Source: Thermoplasmata archaeon
GTDB lineage: Archaea; Thermoplasmatota; Thermoplasmata; UBA184
NCBI GenBank assembly: GCA_030039915.1
Contig: JASHUP010000247.1
Span: forward strand, 1-13,447
Reading direction: 5' to 3'
Length of the DNA: 13,447 nt
Below the pieces are notes generated by a model. It was not told where the DNA came from. It ran no database searches and worked only from the letters and a program-made list of their open reading frames with translations. The position numbers were made by a program, and so were the translations under genes. Below are positions 6,851 to 12,986 of this stretch, piece by piece; position 1 is the stretch's first letter, and each line of letters opens with the position of its first letter.

Positions 6851-7216
6851 CTAGGGCGGAGGGGACCCCTCGGCGGCGACCGGTTCCCCCTCCCGACGGT
6901 GGGCGCGCGCGGGCGGGGCGAGCTGCTCGATCCGGCTGCGGATGTACTCGCGGACGGCGGACCGAACGGCGTCGTCGACGCTGACGGAGTTGCCTTCCCG
7001 GACGAACTCTTCGAGCCGGCTGTTGTCCTGGCGAGAGAGTTCCACCACCACCTTGCGAATGTTCTGCGGCGGCAGGTTGAGCTCGATGTACTGCTCGAGG
7101 CCTTCCCGGATCGTGTCGGAGATCGTCGGCGTCGCCTTCGACTGCTGGACCTGCTTGAGCTTCTCGAGAAGCTCCTGCGGGATGCGCACCGTCACCCGCT
7201 CCGACGTGTCGACCAT
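6851..7216 (-). CDS. Tandem ribbon-helix-helix DNA-binding regulator upstream of the FtsZ-like gene
   Basis: This 121-residue protein is built of two consecutive RHH (CopG/MetJ-type) domains. The first is about residues 6-45, strand ERVTVRIP followed by helices QELLEKLKQVQQ and ISDTIREGLEQYIEL. The second is about 53-97, strand IRKVVVEL followed by RLEEFVREG and VDDAVRSAVREYIRSRI. A Pro/Glu/Ala-rich tail follows. RHH strands pair to read the major groove, so a tandem protein could supply a whole DNA-binding unit from one chain. I take ATG 7216 as the start because the first domain begins five residues later. A longer form from ATG 7258 would place a start too close to the TATA box and run the coding region through a perfect inverted repeat. 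The gene leads an operon with the FtsZ-like gene, 15 bases apart. The context recalls haloarchaeal CdrS, an RHH protein encoded with ftsZ2, but orthology is unproven. Confidence 0.87.
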   Translation of the reverse strand: MVDTSERVTVRIPQELLEKLKQVQQSKATPTISDTIREGLEQYIELNLPPQNIRKVVVELSRQDNSRLEEFVREGNSVSVDDAVRSAVREYIRSRIEQLAPPARAHRREGEPVAAEGSPPP

Positions 7217-7220
7217 GCCC

Positions 7221-7249
7221 GTCAGACAACACCCCTTGCTTTGTCTGAC
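7221..7249. promoter_or_regulatory. Perfect inverted repeat, candidate operator of the RHH-FtsZ operon
   Basis: GTCAGACAA (7221-7229) and TTGTCTGAC (7241-7249) are exact reverse complements separated by 11 bases. Arm centres are 20 bases apart, about two helical turns, so both arms face the same side of the DNA. The element lies downstream of the TATA box at 7271-7277 and covers the predicted transcription start near 7247. It ends four bases before ATG 7216. This is an ideal place for a repressor, and the tandem RHH protein encoded next to it is the obvious candidate (inference). An RNA hairpin in the leader is an alternative. Confidence 0.7.
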
Positions 7250-7270
7250 GAATGACATATCGGAGTGCTG

Positions 7271-7277
7271 GTATATG
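7271..7277 (-). promoter_or_regulatory. TATA box of the RHH-FtsZ operon
   Basis: On the - strand the sequence reads CATATAC within TTTCATATACC. Transcription would start about 26-27 bases downstream, near 7247, which is the outer edge of the inverted repeat. This leaves a leader of about 30 bases before ATG 7216. A second AT-rich stretch, GATATGTCA (7254-7262), could serve as a closer box. Confidence 0.55.
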
Positions 7278-7364
7278 AAACGCTCTCCCCGGCCGGACGT
7301 CGCGTTCGTCCAAGGGAGCGACGGCGCCGCGGCCGCCGCCGCGCTCGGGCCGAACCGGGCGACC

Positions 7365-7655
7365 TCAGCAGGCTCCCCGATTGACGACCTCTTCGCAGGA
7401 CGAGGCGGGGAGGACCTCGAGCGAACCGGCCTGGGCGAACGGGGCCAACCAGGTCCGGACCGCCTGCTCGTTCGGGCCGTCGAGAACGAGATAGAGGTGA
7501 TGTTGTCCTCGGGCGACCGCCTCGCCGTGGATCTTTACTCCGTGCTTCGCCGCCTCGGGGGCCGAGAGGAGCTGAAGGAGGAACGGGGCCATTTGCGGGT
7601 TCGAGGCCGGGCAGCGGTCGGCGGGGTGTCGGTGTTCGGCGACGAAGAGTGCCAT
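7365..7655 (-). CDS. Small DUF3303-like protein (ferredoxin-like alpha/beta fold), function unknown
   Basis: This 96-residue protein begins MALFVAEHRHPADRCPASNP and continues with APFLLQLLSAPEAAKHGVKI, QHHLYLVLDGPNEQAVRTWL, and APFAQAGSLEVLPASSCEEV. The beta-alpha-beta-beta-alpha-beta pattern fits a ferredoxin-like dimeric barrel of the DUF3303 sort. That match is from memory of the motif and is moderate. The conserved-looking HRH, the Cys in RCPAS and the Cys in SSCEEV could form a metal or cofactor site (inference). The long upstream extension of the frame runs into the end of fhs and is non-coding. ATG 7655 is chosen because the family starts at this M-x-x-F-V-x-E-H-R and a TATA-like AATAGAC sits about 27 bases upstream. 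It is probably transcribed alone, 91 bases after fhs on the same strand. Confidence 0.78.
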   Translation of the reverse strand: MALFVAEHRHPADRCPASNPQMAPFLLQLLSAPEAAKHGVKIHGEAVARGQHHLYLVLDGPNEQAVRTWLAPFAQAGSLEVLPASSCEEVVNRGAC

Positions 7656-7676
7656 GCCCGCACCACCCCGCCCGGG

Positions 7677-7686
7677 GTCTATTCCC
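7677..7686 (-). promoter_or_regulatory. TATA-like box for the DUF3303-like gene
   Basis: The - strand reads GGGAATAGAC, centred about 27 bases before ATG 7655. It is a weak match, but correctly spaced for a leaderless transcript. Confidence 0.4.
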
Positions 7687-7746
7687 TGTCGGAAGGCGAA
7701 GGTTCCGCCGGCGGCCGCGAGAACGGCCGGCGCCGTGCTCAACCGT

Positions 7747-9381
7747 TCAATGGACTCCGACGACCTTCCCGTCGGGGGTGAGGTCGATCTCCTCGGCCGA
7801 GGGCTTCGTCGGAAGTCCCGGCATCGTTTCGATCGTTCCGAGGTAGACGACCGTGAACCCCGCCCCCGCGGAGCGGGTGAGACGGTCGACGGTGACGTTG
7901 AAGTCGCGCGGACGGCCGACCACGTGCGGGTTGTCCGAGAGCGAGAGCGGGGTCTTCGCCACGCACACCGGTCCATCGAGCTCCCGGATCCTCGTCAGGA
8001 GCTCGAGGTCGGCGAGCGCCTCGGGGGTCCGGTTCACGTGGGCCGCTCCGTAGAGACGGGTCGCGATTGCCTCGACCTGTTCGAAGATCGGCGTGCTCGG
8101 CGGGCTCACCGGGCGGCTCTGGCGCCCGAGCTTCGCGGCCTTCTCGACGGCCCGAGCGAGATTCACCGACCCATCACCGCCCTCGGCGAAACCGCGGGAC
8201 TCCACGACCTCGACCCCGCGGGTCGCGCAGAACCGCTGGACCGCCTTCGTCTCCTCGATCGAGTCGGTCGGGAACCAGTTGAGGGCGACGATCGCCGGGA
8301 CGCCGTAGGTCTCGATGTTGTCGAGGTGCTGCGCGAGGTTCTCGAGCCCTCGCTCGAGGGCCGCTAGGTTCGGTCGGCTCGACTCCTCGTCCGAGATCCC
8401 GCCCTGGAAGCGGAGGCCGCGCTGCGTCGCGACCAGGACCGCCACGTCCACGTTGCGCCCGAGCGTCGGCGTGACGATGTCGACGAACTTCTCCGCCCCG
8501 AGCTCGGTCGCGAATCCCGCCTCGACGACGCAGAAGTCGGAGGTCGCGAGGGCGAGCTCCATCGAGAGCCGGCTGCACGTGCCGTGCGCGAGGTTGCCGA
8601 ACGGCCCGACGTGCACGAAGGCCGGGTTCCCCTCGGCGGTCTGGACGAGATTGGGTTCGAGCGCGTCGCGCAGGAGGGCGGCCATCGCACCGGCCGCATG
8701 CAGGTCCTCGGCGCGAATGGCGGTTCCGTCGGTGCTCAGCGCGGCGACGATCCGGCCGAGTCGCGCCTTGAGGTCGACGTAGTCGCGCGCGAGGGCGAGG
8801 ATGACCATCACCTCGGACGCCGCCGTGATCACGAACGAGCTCGGGTGCTCGACGAACCGCGGGTCGTGGCCCTTGCCGACCGAGATGTGACGGAGGGCCC
8901 GGTCCTCCATATCCACGGTTCGCGGCCACAGGATCCGGTTCGGATCGATGCGGAGGCGGTTCCCGTGGAAGATGTGGTTGTCGATCATCGCGGAGAGCAG
9001 GTTGTGCGCCGAGGCGACGGCGTAGATGTCCCCGGTGAAACCGAGGTTGATCTCCGAGGAGGGCTCGACGGTCGACCGACCGCCGCCCGTCGCGCCCCCT
9101 TTCACTCCGAAGATCGGCCCGAGCGACGGCTGACGAAGGCAGACGACGGCCGAGCGGCGCAGCTTCGCGAAGCCGTCCGCGAGCCCGATCGCGGTCACGG
9201 TCTTCCCTTCGCCATGGCGGGTCGGGGTCATCCCGGTGATCAGCACGAGCTTCCCCGCCGACTTCTTCTTGGATCGCTCGCGAACAACCGAGACCGGGAT
9301 CTTGAGGGCCCACGGCCCGGCGGCGTGGTACTCGTTCGGTTTCAGGCCCAGCGCGCCCGCGATCTCGTTGAGGTTCCGCAT
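7747..9381 (-). CDS. fhs: Formate--tetrahydrofolate ligase
   Basis: This 544-residue enzyme, close to the usual ~555, is formate-tetrahydrofolate ligase. It makes 10-formyl-tetrahydrofolate from formate, ATP and tetrahydrofolate in the cytoplasm, feeding purine synthesis, serine/glycine interconversion or the methyl branch of C1 metabolism. Clear motifs are the ATP-binding ITGMTPTRHGEGKTVTAIGL (residues 48-67), LRQPSLGPIFGVKGGATGGG (82-101), INLGFTGDIYAVASAHNLLS (111-130) and MIDNHIFHGN. The C-terminal signature is ETMPGLPTKPSAEEIDL. The second motif has Gln where bacterial enzymes usually read LREPSLGP. The frame is intact throughout. ATG 9381 begins the conserved helix (MRNLNEIAGALGLKP). 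The leader is about 43 bases from the shared TATA element at 9446-9455. Many archaea use tetrahydromethanopterin instead, so the gene implies a folate-type C1 carrier. Confidence 0.95.
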   Translation of the reverse strand: MRNLNEIAGALGLKPNEYHAAGPWALKIPVSVVRERSKKKSAGKLVLITGMTPTRHGEGKTVTAIGLADGFAKLRRSAVVCLRQPSLGPIFGVKGGATGGGRSTVEPSSEINLGFTGDIYAVASAHNLLSAMIDNHIFHGNRLRIDPNRILWPRTVDMEDRALRHISVGKGHDPRFVEHPSSFVITAASEVMVILALARDYVDLKARLGRIVAALSTDGTAIRAEDLHAAGAMAALLRDALEPNLVQTAEGNPAFVHVGPFGNLAHGTCSRLSMELALATSDFCVVEAGFATELGAEKFVDIVTPTLGRNVDVAVLVATQRGLRFQGGISDEESSRPNLAALERGLENLAQHLDNIETYGVPAIVALNWFPTDSIEETKAVQRFCATRGVEVVESRGFAEGGDGSVNLARAVEKAAKLGRQSRPVSPPSTPIFEQVEAIATRLYGAAHVNRTPEALADLELLTRIRELDGPVCVAKTPLSLSDNPHVVGRPRDFNVTVDRLTRSAGAGFTVVYLGTIETMPGLPTKPSAEEIDLTPDGKVVGVH

Positions 9382-9432
9382 CGTCCCGCTCCGGTACCCT
9401 GCGACCGTGTCGATCGAGGGAACAGAACGGTA

Positions 9433-9457
9433 CTCCTATGGACGTCCTTTATAGGAG
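9433..9457. promoter_or_regulatory. Nested inverted repeat in the fhs/GNAT divergent promoter
   Basis: CTCCTAT (9433-9439) and ATAGGAG (9451-9457) are exact reverse complements with an 11-base spacer. The spacer begins with an internal palindrome, GGACGTCC (9440-9447). The repeat overlaps the TATA element shared by both genes, so a bound protein could control both directions. No regulator gene adjoins it. Confidence 0.5.
9446..9455. promoter_or_regulatory. Back-to-back TATA element for fhs (-) and GNAT gene (+)
   Basis: The + strand reads CCTTTATAGG and the - strand CCTATAAAGG. Both are good archaeal TATA cores. On the + strand the centre is about 24-26 bases before GTG 9475, giving a leaderless GNAT mRNA. 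On the - strand, transcription would start near 9424, giving fhs a leader of about 43 bases. Confidence 0.55.
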
Positions 9458-9474
9458 CCATTCGTGGACTCCGC

Positions 9475-10503
9475 GTGACCCTCGCGCTGGTACCGTTCGC
9501 GGTCGACCAGCCGTCGTCGCTGGCCCTCGCGAAGGACGCACTGCGATCGCGACTCGCGCCGGGCGAGGAGCTTCGAGACCTGCTTCCGCCGCTCGAGTCG
9601 TCGATCCGTTCGGCCCGGGCCACCGGCGGCGTTCTCCGAGAGGCCGGTGGGGCCGAGGGGATTGTCCTGTGGGAGCCCGCCGGCCCGCTCGGGGTCGCGC
9701 TGAGACTTCTCTACCTATCGCCGGCCCACGCCCGCGTCGAGCGGTACCGTGACGCGCTCGACCTCGCGACGCGCGCCGCCGGCCCGGTCGCGTTCGCTCC
9801 CGGCCCGCTGTCGGGGCTCTCGCCGACGGAGGAAGCTGAACTGATGGAAGGTCGGGGGTTCGCGGCGTTCGGCCGTTCCGAGATGATGTTCCCACCGACG
9901 TCCCCGGTTCCCTCGGTGTCCCCTCTTCCCGGGACGGAGGTGCGGCCGGTGCGATCCGAGGACATGGCCGAGCTGGCCCACCTCCACGAAGCCGCGTATC
10001 GCGATCACCTCGACCGCTTCCTCGCCCTCGAGGATCTCGACCCGGTCCGGGACGCCCAGCGTCAGGTGAACGACTACTTCGCGGGTCGGTGGGGCGAGCT
10101 CCTCGCGCCCGGCTCGACCGTCGTGACGCTCGCGGGCCGGCCGGTCGCGGCCGTCATCGCGGTCCGGCGAGCCGAGCACGCGCTCGTCATTGACGTCATG
10201 ACCGACCCCGAGCACCAGGGCCAGGGATTGGGGCGAGCGGCCCTCGTCGCCTCCCTCCAGGCGCTACGCCATCGAGGCGAGAGTGCGGTCGTGCTCAACG
10301 TCACGGAAGGCAACGACCGGGCCGTCCGACTCTACCAGCATCTCGGCTTCGTCCGGTCGATGGGTCCGTCGGTCGAATGGTACGACGCGCGCCGCATGCC
10401 GGTCGTGACTCCGACCCCTCGCTCGCTCACGCGGCGCTCGAGGCCGGCGACTCCGCCGGACGATACCCCAGGTGCAGCAGGGCACGGAACGACAGCGCGC
10501 TGA
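9475..10503 (+). CDS. Two-domain GNAT-family N-acetyltransferase
   Basis: This 342-residue protein has a C-terminal GNAT domain (about residues 155-300). It begins VRPVRSEDMAELAHLHEAAY and contains motif A, VIDVMTDPEHQGQGLGRAAL, whose Q248-G-Q-G251-L-G253 is the acetyl-CoA pyrophosphate loop. VLNVTEGNDRAVRLYQHLGF follows (about 273-292). Residues 1-140 look like a second, degenerate GNAT-type domain ending MEGRGFAAFGRSEMMF, which lacks a clear acetyl-CoA loop. It should transfer an acetyl group from acetyl-CoA to an amine on an unknown small molecule or protein. GTG 9475 is chosen because the TATA core lies about 25 bases upstream; the frame stays open far to the left only as antisense to fhs. 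The last ~30 residues are Pro/Thr/Arg-rich and overlap the end of the convergent MFS gene by 77 bases. Confidence 0.85.
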   Translation: MTLALVPFAVDQPSSLALAKDALRSRLAPGEELRDLLPPLESSIRSARATGGVLREAGGAEGIVLWEPAGPLGVALRLLYLSPAHARVERYRDALDLATRAAGPVAFAPGPLSGLSPTEEAELMEGRGFAAFGRSEMMFPPTSPVPSVSPLPGTEVRPVRSEDMAELAHLHEAAYRDHLDRFLALEDLDPVRDAQRQVNDYFAGRWGELLAPGSTVVTLAGRPVAAVIAVRRAEHALVIDVMTDPEHQGQGLGRAALVASLQALRHRGESAVVLNVTEGNDRAVRLYQHLGFVRSMGPSVEWYDARRMPVVTPTPRSLTRRSRPATPPDDTPGAAGHGTTAR

Positions 10504-11839
10504 ACAGTCCGAACGCGACGAGCGCGCCTCCGGCGCCGAGGTACGTTCCCTGGACTCCGAACGAGAGCGTGAGCAGGCCACCCGTGTACTGGCCGACCGG
10601 CACGAGCGAGAGACTCCCGACCTCGTCCGCGGAGAAGACCCGTCCCATCATCGCGTCCGGCACGGTCGCCTGCACGGTCGAAAGGAACACGGTCGTGATC
10701 ATTCCGGGCATCAACCCGTAGACGAACACCACCGGAATCGCGAGCCAGATCGAGTGCACGAGCCCGAGCGCGAGCAGCCCGAGGCCCATGCCGATCGTGA
10801 ACACGATGATCGCGCGGCCGGCCCGAGCCTCGAAATGAATTCGGCCGGCGAGCACGAATCCGGCGGCGACGCCGACCGTCGCCGTGGCGACCATCGCGCC
10901 GTACCAGATCCCCTGCGTGAGATTGAGCCAGCTCGCGACATAGAGCGCGAGCTCGACCAGGGCGACCGCGGAGAGAAAGTTCGTCACGAGCGCGACGACC
11001 GTGATCTCGAGGAGGCCGCGACGCCGCGCGAGGTACGCGTATCCGTCGGTCGCTTCCCGAAGGACCGAGCGCTTCGGCCGCGAGGGGGAGACGGACAGGT
11101 CCACGTCGACCGCGAGCAACGCTACCTGCGTCGCGAAGCAGAGCACGAACGCCACCCCGAGCGCGTACGCGGGGTCCGCGACGGAGAGGATCGCCCCGAC
11201 CACGAGGCTCGCCGCGGCGCTCACGAGGGCGGCCGTCGCGTAGATCACACCGTTCGCGTGCGGAAGCTCCTTCCCGTCCACGAACCGGGGGACCGACGCG
11301 TTGAACGCCGGCCGAAAAAGGGTCGTCGTCGCGGCGACCGCCGCCCATCCCGGGTAGAGCAGGAGGACCCAGACCGGCAGATAGAAACCGGCCGGCCCCG
11401 GTAGCGGAATGCGGGCGGAGGGAAGGAACACGAAGTCGGCCGCCAGGAGGGCGATGACGACGAGCGACACCAGGTTCACCGTCTTCATCATCGTCCCGCG
11501 GTCGTAGCGGTCGGCGAGGGCCCCGGAGAAGAACGCGCCCGCGAGCGTGGGGACCGACGAGGAGAGCCCGAGGAACGCGAGGGCGAGGGCCCCGTAGGTC
11601 GTCCGCTCATCGGAAGGGTACGCGAACGCGATGGAGTAGAGCAGGACGACGAGCACCGCGGACGGCGCGGCGAACTGCAGCGCCCCGGCCGTGAGGAACG
11701 AGGCGAACGAGCGACGACGGAGGAGCGTTCCGTACCGGCTCAGGGGAGTCCCCCTCCGACGGTTCCGACCCTCCGTCCCCTCGATAAGGCTGTCGGCGGG
11801 CCGGCGGTCGTCTGCGAAACCCGCTTGTACTCGCCGCAC
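10427..11839 (-). CDS. Major facilitator superfamily transporter (MFS_3-like exporter)
   Basis: This is a polytopic membrane protein with about 12 hydrophobic helices. It has the MFS loop 2-3 motif A as SGALADRYDRGTMMK and a helix-rich second half with GLMPGMITTVFLSTVQATVP and DAMMGRVFSADEVGS. The pattern resembles the MFS_3 group of small-molecule or drug exporters such as EntS; the substrate is unknown. The start is unresolved. GTG 11839 is the nearest standard start upstream of the first helix and gives 470 residues, with an odd Arg-rich N-terminus of ~38 residues. Yet the best TATA-like sequence (11782-11789, - strand) lies inside that extension. Homology would place the start near residues TPLSRYGTLL, where only CTG (11743) is available. 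The gene converges on and overlaps the GNAT gene, and diverges from aPelota. Confidence 0.82.
   Translation of the reverse strand: MRRVQAGFADDRRPADSLIEGTEGRNRRRGTPLSRYGTLLRRRSFASFLTAGALQFAAPSAVLVVLLYSIAFAYPSDERTTYGALALAFLGLSSSVPTLAGAFFSGALADRYDRGTMMKTVNLVSLVVIALLAADFVFLPSARIPLPGPAGFYLPVWVLLLYPGWAAVAATTTLFRPAFNASVPRFVDGKELPHANGVIYATAALVSAAASLVVGAILSVADPAYALGVAFVLCFATQVALLAVDVDLSVSPSRPKRSVLREATDGYAYLARRRGLLEITVVALVTNFLSAVALVELALYVASWLNLTQGIWYGAMVATATVGVAAGFVLAGRIHFEARAGRAIIVFTIGMGLGLLALGLVHSIWLAIPVVFVYGLMPGMITTVFLSTVQATVPDAMMGRVFSADEVGSLSLVPVGQYTGGLLTLSFGVQGTYLGAGGALVAFGLFSALSFRALLHLGYRPAESPASSAA
11782..11789 (-). promoter_or_regulatory. TATA-like box for the MFS gene
   Basis: The - strand reads CCTTATCG. 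Transcription would start near 11760, just before the first transmembrane segment codons. No ATG, GTG or TTG is in frame close by, so the site and the annotated GTG start conflict. Confidence 0.35.
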
Positions 11840-11867
11840 GTCCTCGGCCTCTCGGAGCGAGCGAGCC

Positions 11868-12986
11868 GTGCGCCTGATCCATCGTGACGCCTCCACCGGA
11901 GAGCACCGGCTGCGGCTCGAGACGCCGAGCGACCTGTGGCGGGTCGCGCGCCTCGTCCGGCCGGGGGACCTCGTCGGCGCGTCGACCACCCGACGGGACC
12001 CCGAAGCTCCGCCGGACGTCGCCGGCGCCGAGCGAAGTCGCCGTCGCGTCTTCCTGACGGTCCGCGCGGAGCAGGTCGAGTTCCACGGGTTTTCGAAACA
12101 CGTCCGGGTGACCGGACCGATCGTGCAAGGGCCGTTCGACCTCGGCCGTCACCATACTCTCGACCTCGCCGACGGCGACGAGCTGACGGTCACGAAGGAG
12201 ACGTGGACGAGCGGGGACCGCACGCTCCTCGAGGAAGGTCTCGAGCGGAAGGGAGACGCCACCATCCTCGTGGCCGCCGTCGACTGGGGCGACTCGTCGC
12301 TCGTCCGCCTGAGAGGTCGTTCGGTCGAACCCGTCATGGACCTGCGGCGCACGATCGCCGGAAAGCGCTACGAGGGGGGCCAGGCCGAGAAGGACCGTGC
12401 GACGTACGTTGCCGAGCTCCTCACCGCGCTTCGCCGCGAGGGGGCCGGGGCGAGCGCGCTCGTGATCGCGGGCCCGGGGTTCCTCAAGGAGGAACTCTCG
12501 CACCGCCTGACCGAGGAGGACCCGGCGCTTGCGAAGAAGATGCGGGTGTATCCCACCGCGGAATCCGGTCGAGTGGGGGTCGACGAGCTGCTCAAGTCGG
12601 GCCGGGCGACCGAGGTGCTGCGGGGGAGCGTGGCGGCCGAGGAGGCCGAGGCCGTCGAGCGCCTCATCCGCTCCCTGGCCGGAGGAACGCGGGCGGCGGT
12701 CGGACCGGTCGAGGTGGCGGAGGCGGTCGAGCAAGGTGCGGCCGAAACGATCCTCGTCTCCGAGACCCTGCTCCCCGACCCGACGATCGCACCGATCCTC
12801 GACCGCGCCCGCGAGGCGCGGGTCCGCCTCTTCGTCGTGCGGGACGAGGGAGAGGCCGGAAAGCGCCTCGCCGCCCTCGGGAGGATCGGGGCGCTGCTGC
12901 GCTACGACTGGGTGAGCCCGACGCGGCTCACGGGATCGCCTGGATCGCCTCGCGCAGTTCCTCGAACCGGCGCTTCAGGTCCTTGA
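11868..12986 (+). CDS. pelA: aPelota, archaeal mRNA surveillance / ribosome rescue factor
   Basis: This 372-residue protein is a homologue of eRF1. With the EF1A-type GTPase it enters stalled ribosomes and, with ABCE1, splits them, without releasing the peptide by hydrolysis. Three domains are visible. The Sm-like N-terminal domain (about 1-125) starts MRLIHRDASTGEHRLRLETP and contains the ELTVTKETW strand. The central domain (about 130-260) has the family's VIAGPGFLKEEL and lacks the GGQ of true release factors, as expected. The C-terminal domain (about 262-346) has ETILVSETLLPD and ends LGRIGALLRYDW. GTG 11868 is chosen because homology begins there; GGAG stands about 10 bases upstream as a Shine-Dalgarno. 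The last 24 residues, beyond the usual LLRY end, look non-conserved and overlap rpoD. Removal of one G at 12910-12912 would create a stop right after DW. Confidence 0.9.
   Translation: MRLIHRDASTGEHRLRLETPSDLWRVARLVRPGDLVGASTTRRDPEAPPDVAGAERSRRRVFLTVRAEQVEFHGFSKHVRVTGPIVQGPFDLGRHHTLDLADGDELTVTKETWTSGDRTLLEEGLERKGDATILVAAVDWGDSSLVRLRGRSVEPVMDLRRTIAGKRYEGGQAEKDRATYVAELLTALRREGAGASALVIAGPGFLKEELSHRLTEEDPALAKKMRVYPTAESGRVGVDELLKSGRATEVLRGSVAAEEAEAVERLIRSLAGGTRAAVGPVEVAEAVEQGAAETILVSETLLPDPTIAPILDRAREARVRLFVVRDEGEAGKRLAALGRIGALLRYDWVSPTRLTGSPGSPRAVPRTGASGP

Noticed and set aside
7217..7258. Longer RHH start at ATG 7258
   Set aside because: It lies only about 16 bases from the TATA box, upstream of the predicted transcript start, and would translate the inverted repeat. 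The RHH fold begins after ATG 7216.
7656..7976. Upstream extension of the DUF3303-like frame
   Set aside because: It is mostly an antisense-like, Arg/Ser-rich reading of the fhs 3' end; the family motif starts at ATG 7655.
8174..9313. 379-residue - strand frame inside fhs
   Set aside because: It is an out-of-frame shadow of fhs with no domain pattern; the fhs frame is intact and recognisable.
8584..9474. N-terminal extension of the GNAT frame
   Set aside because: It is antisense to fhs. Homology and promoter spacing place the start at GTG 9475.
10472..11404. 310-residue + strand frame antisense to the MFS gene
   Set aside because: Its composition (Arg, Glu, His, Asp repeats) is that of a shadow, and the MFS frame has clear membrane helices.
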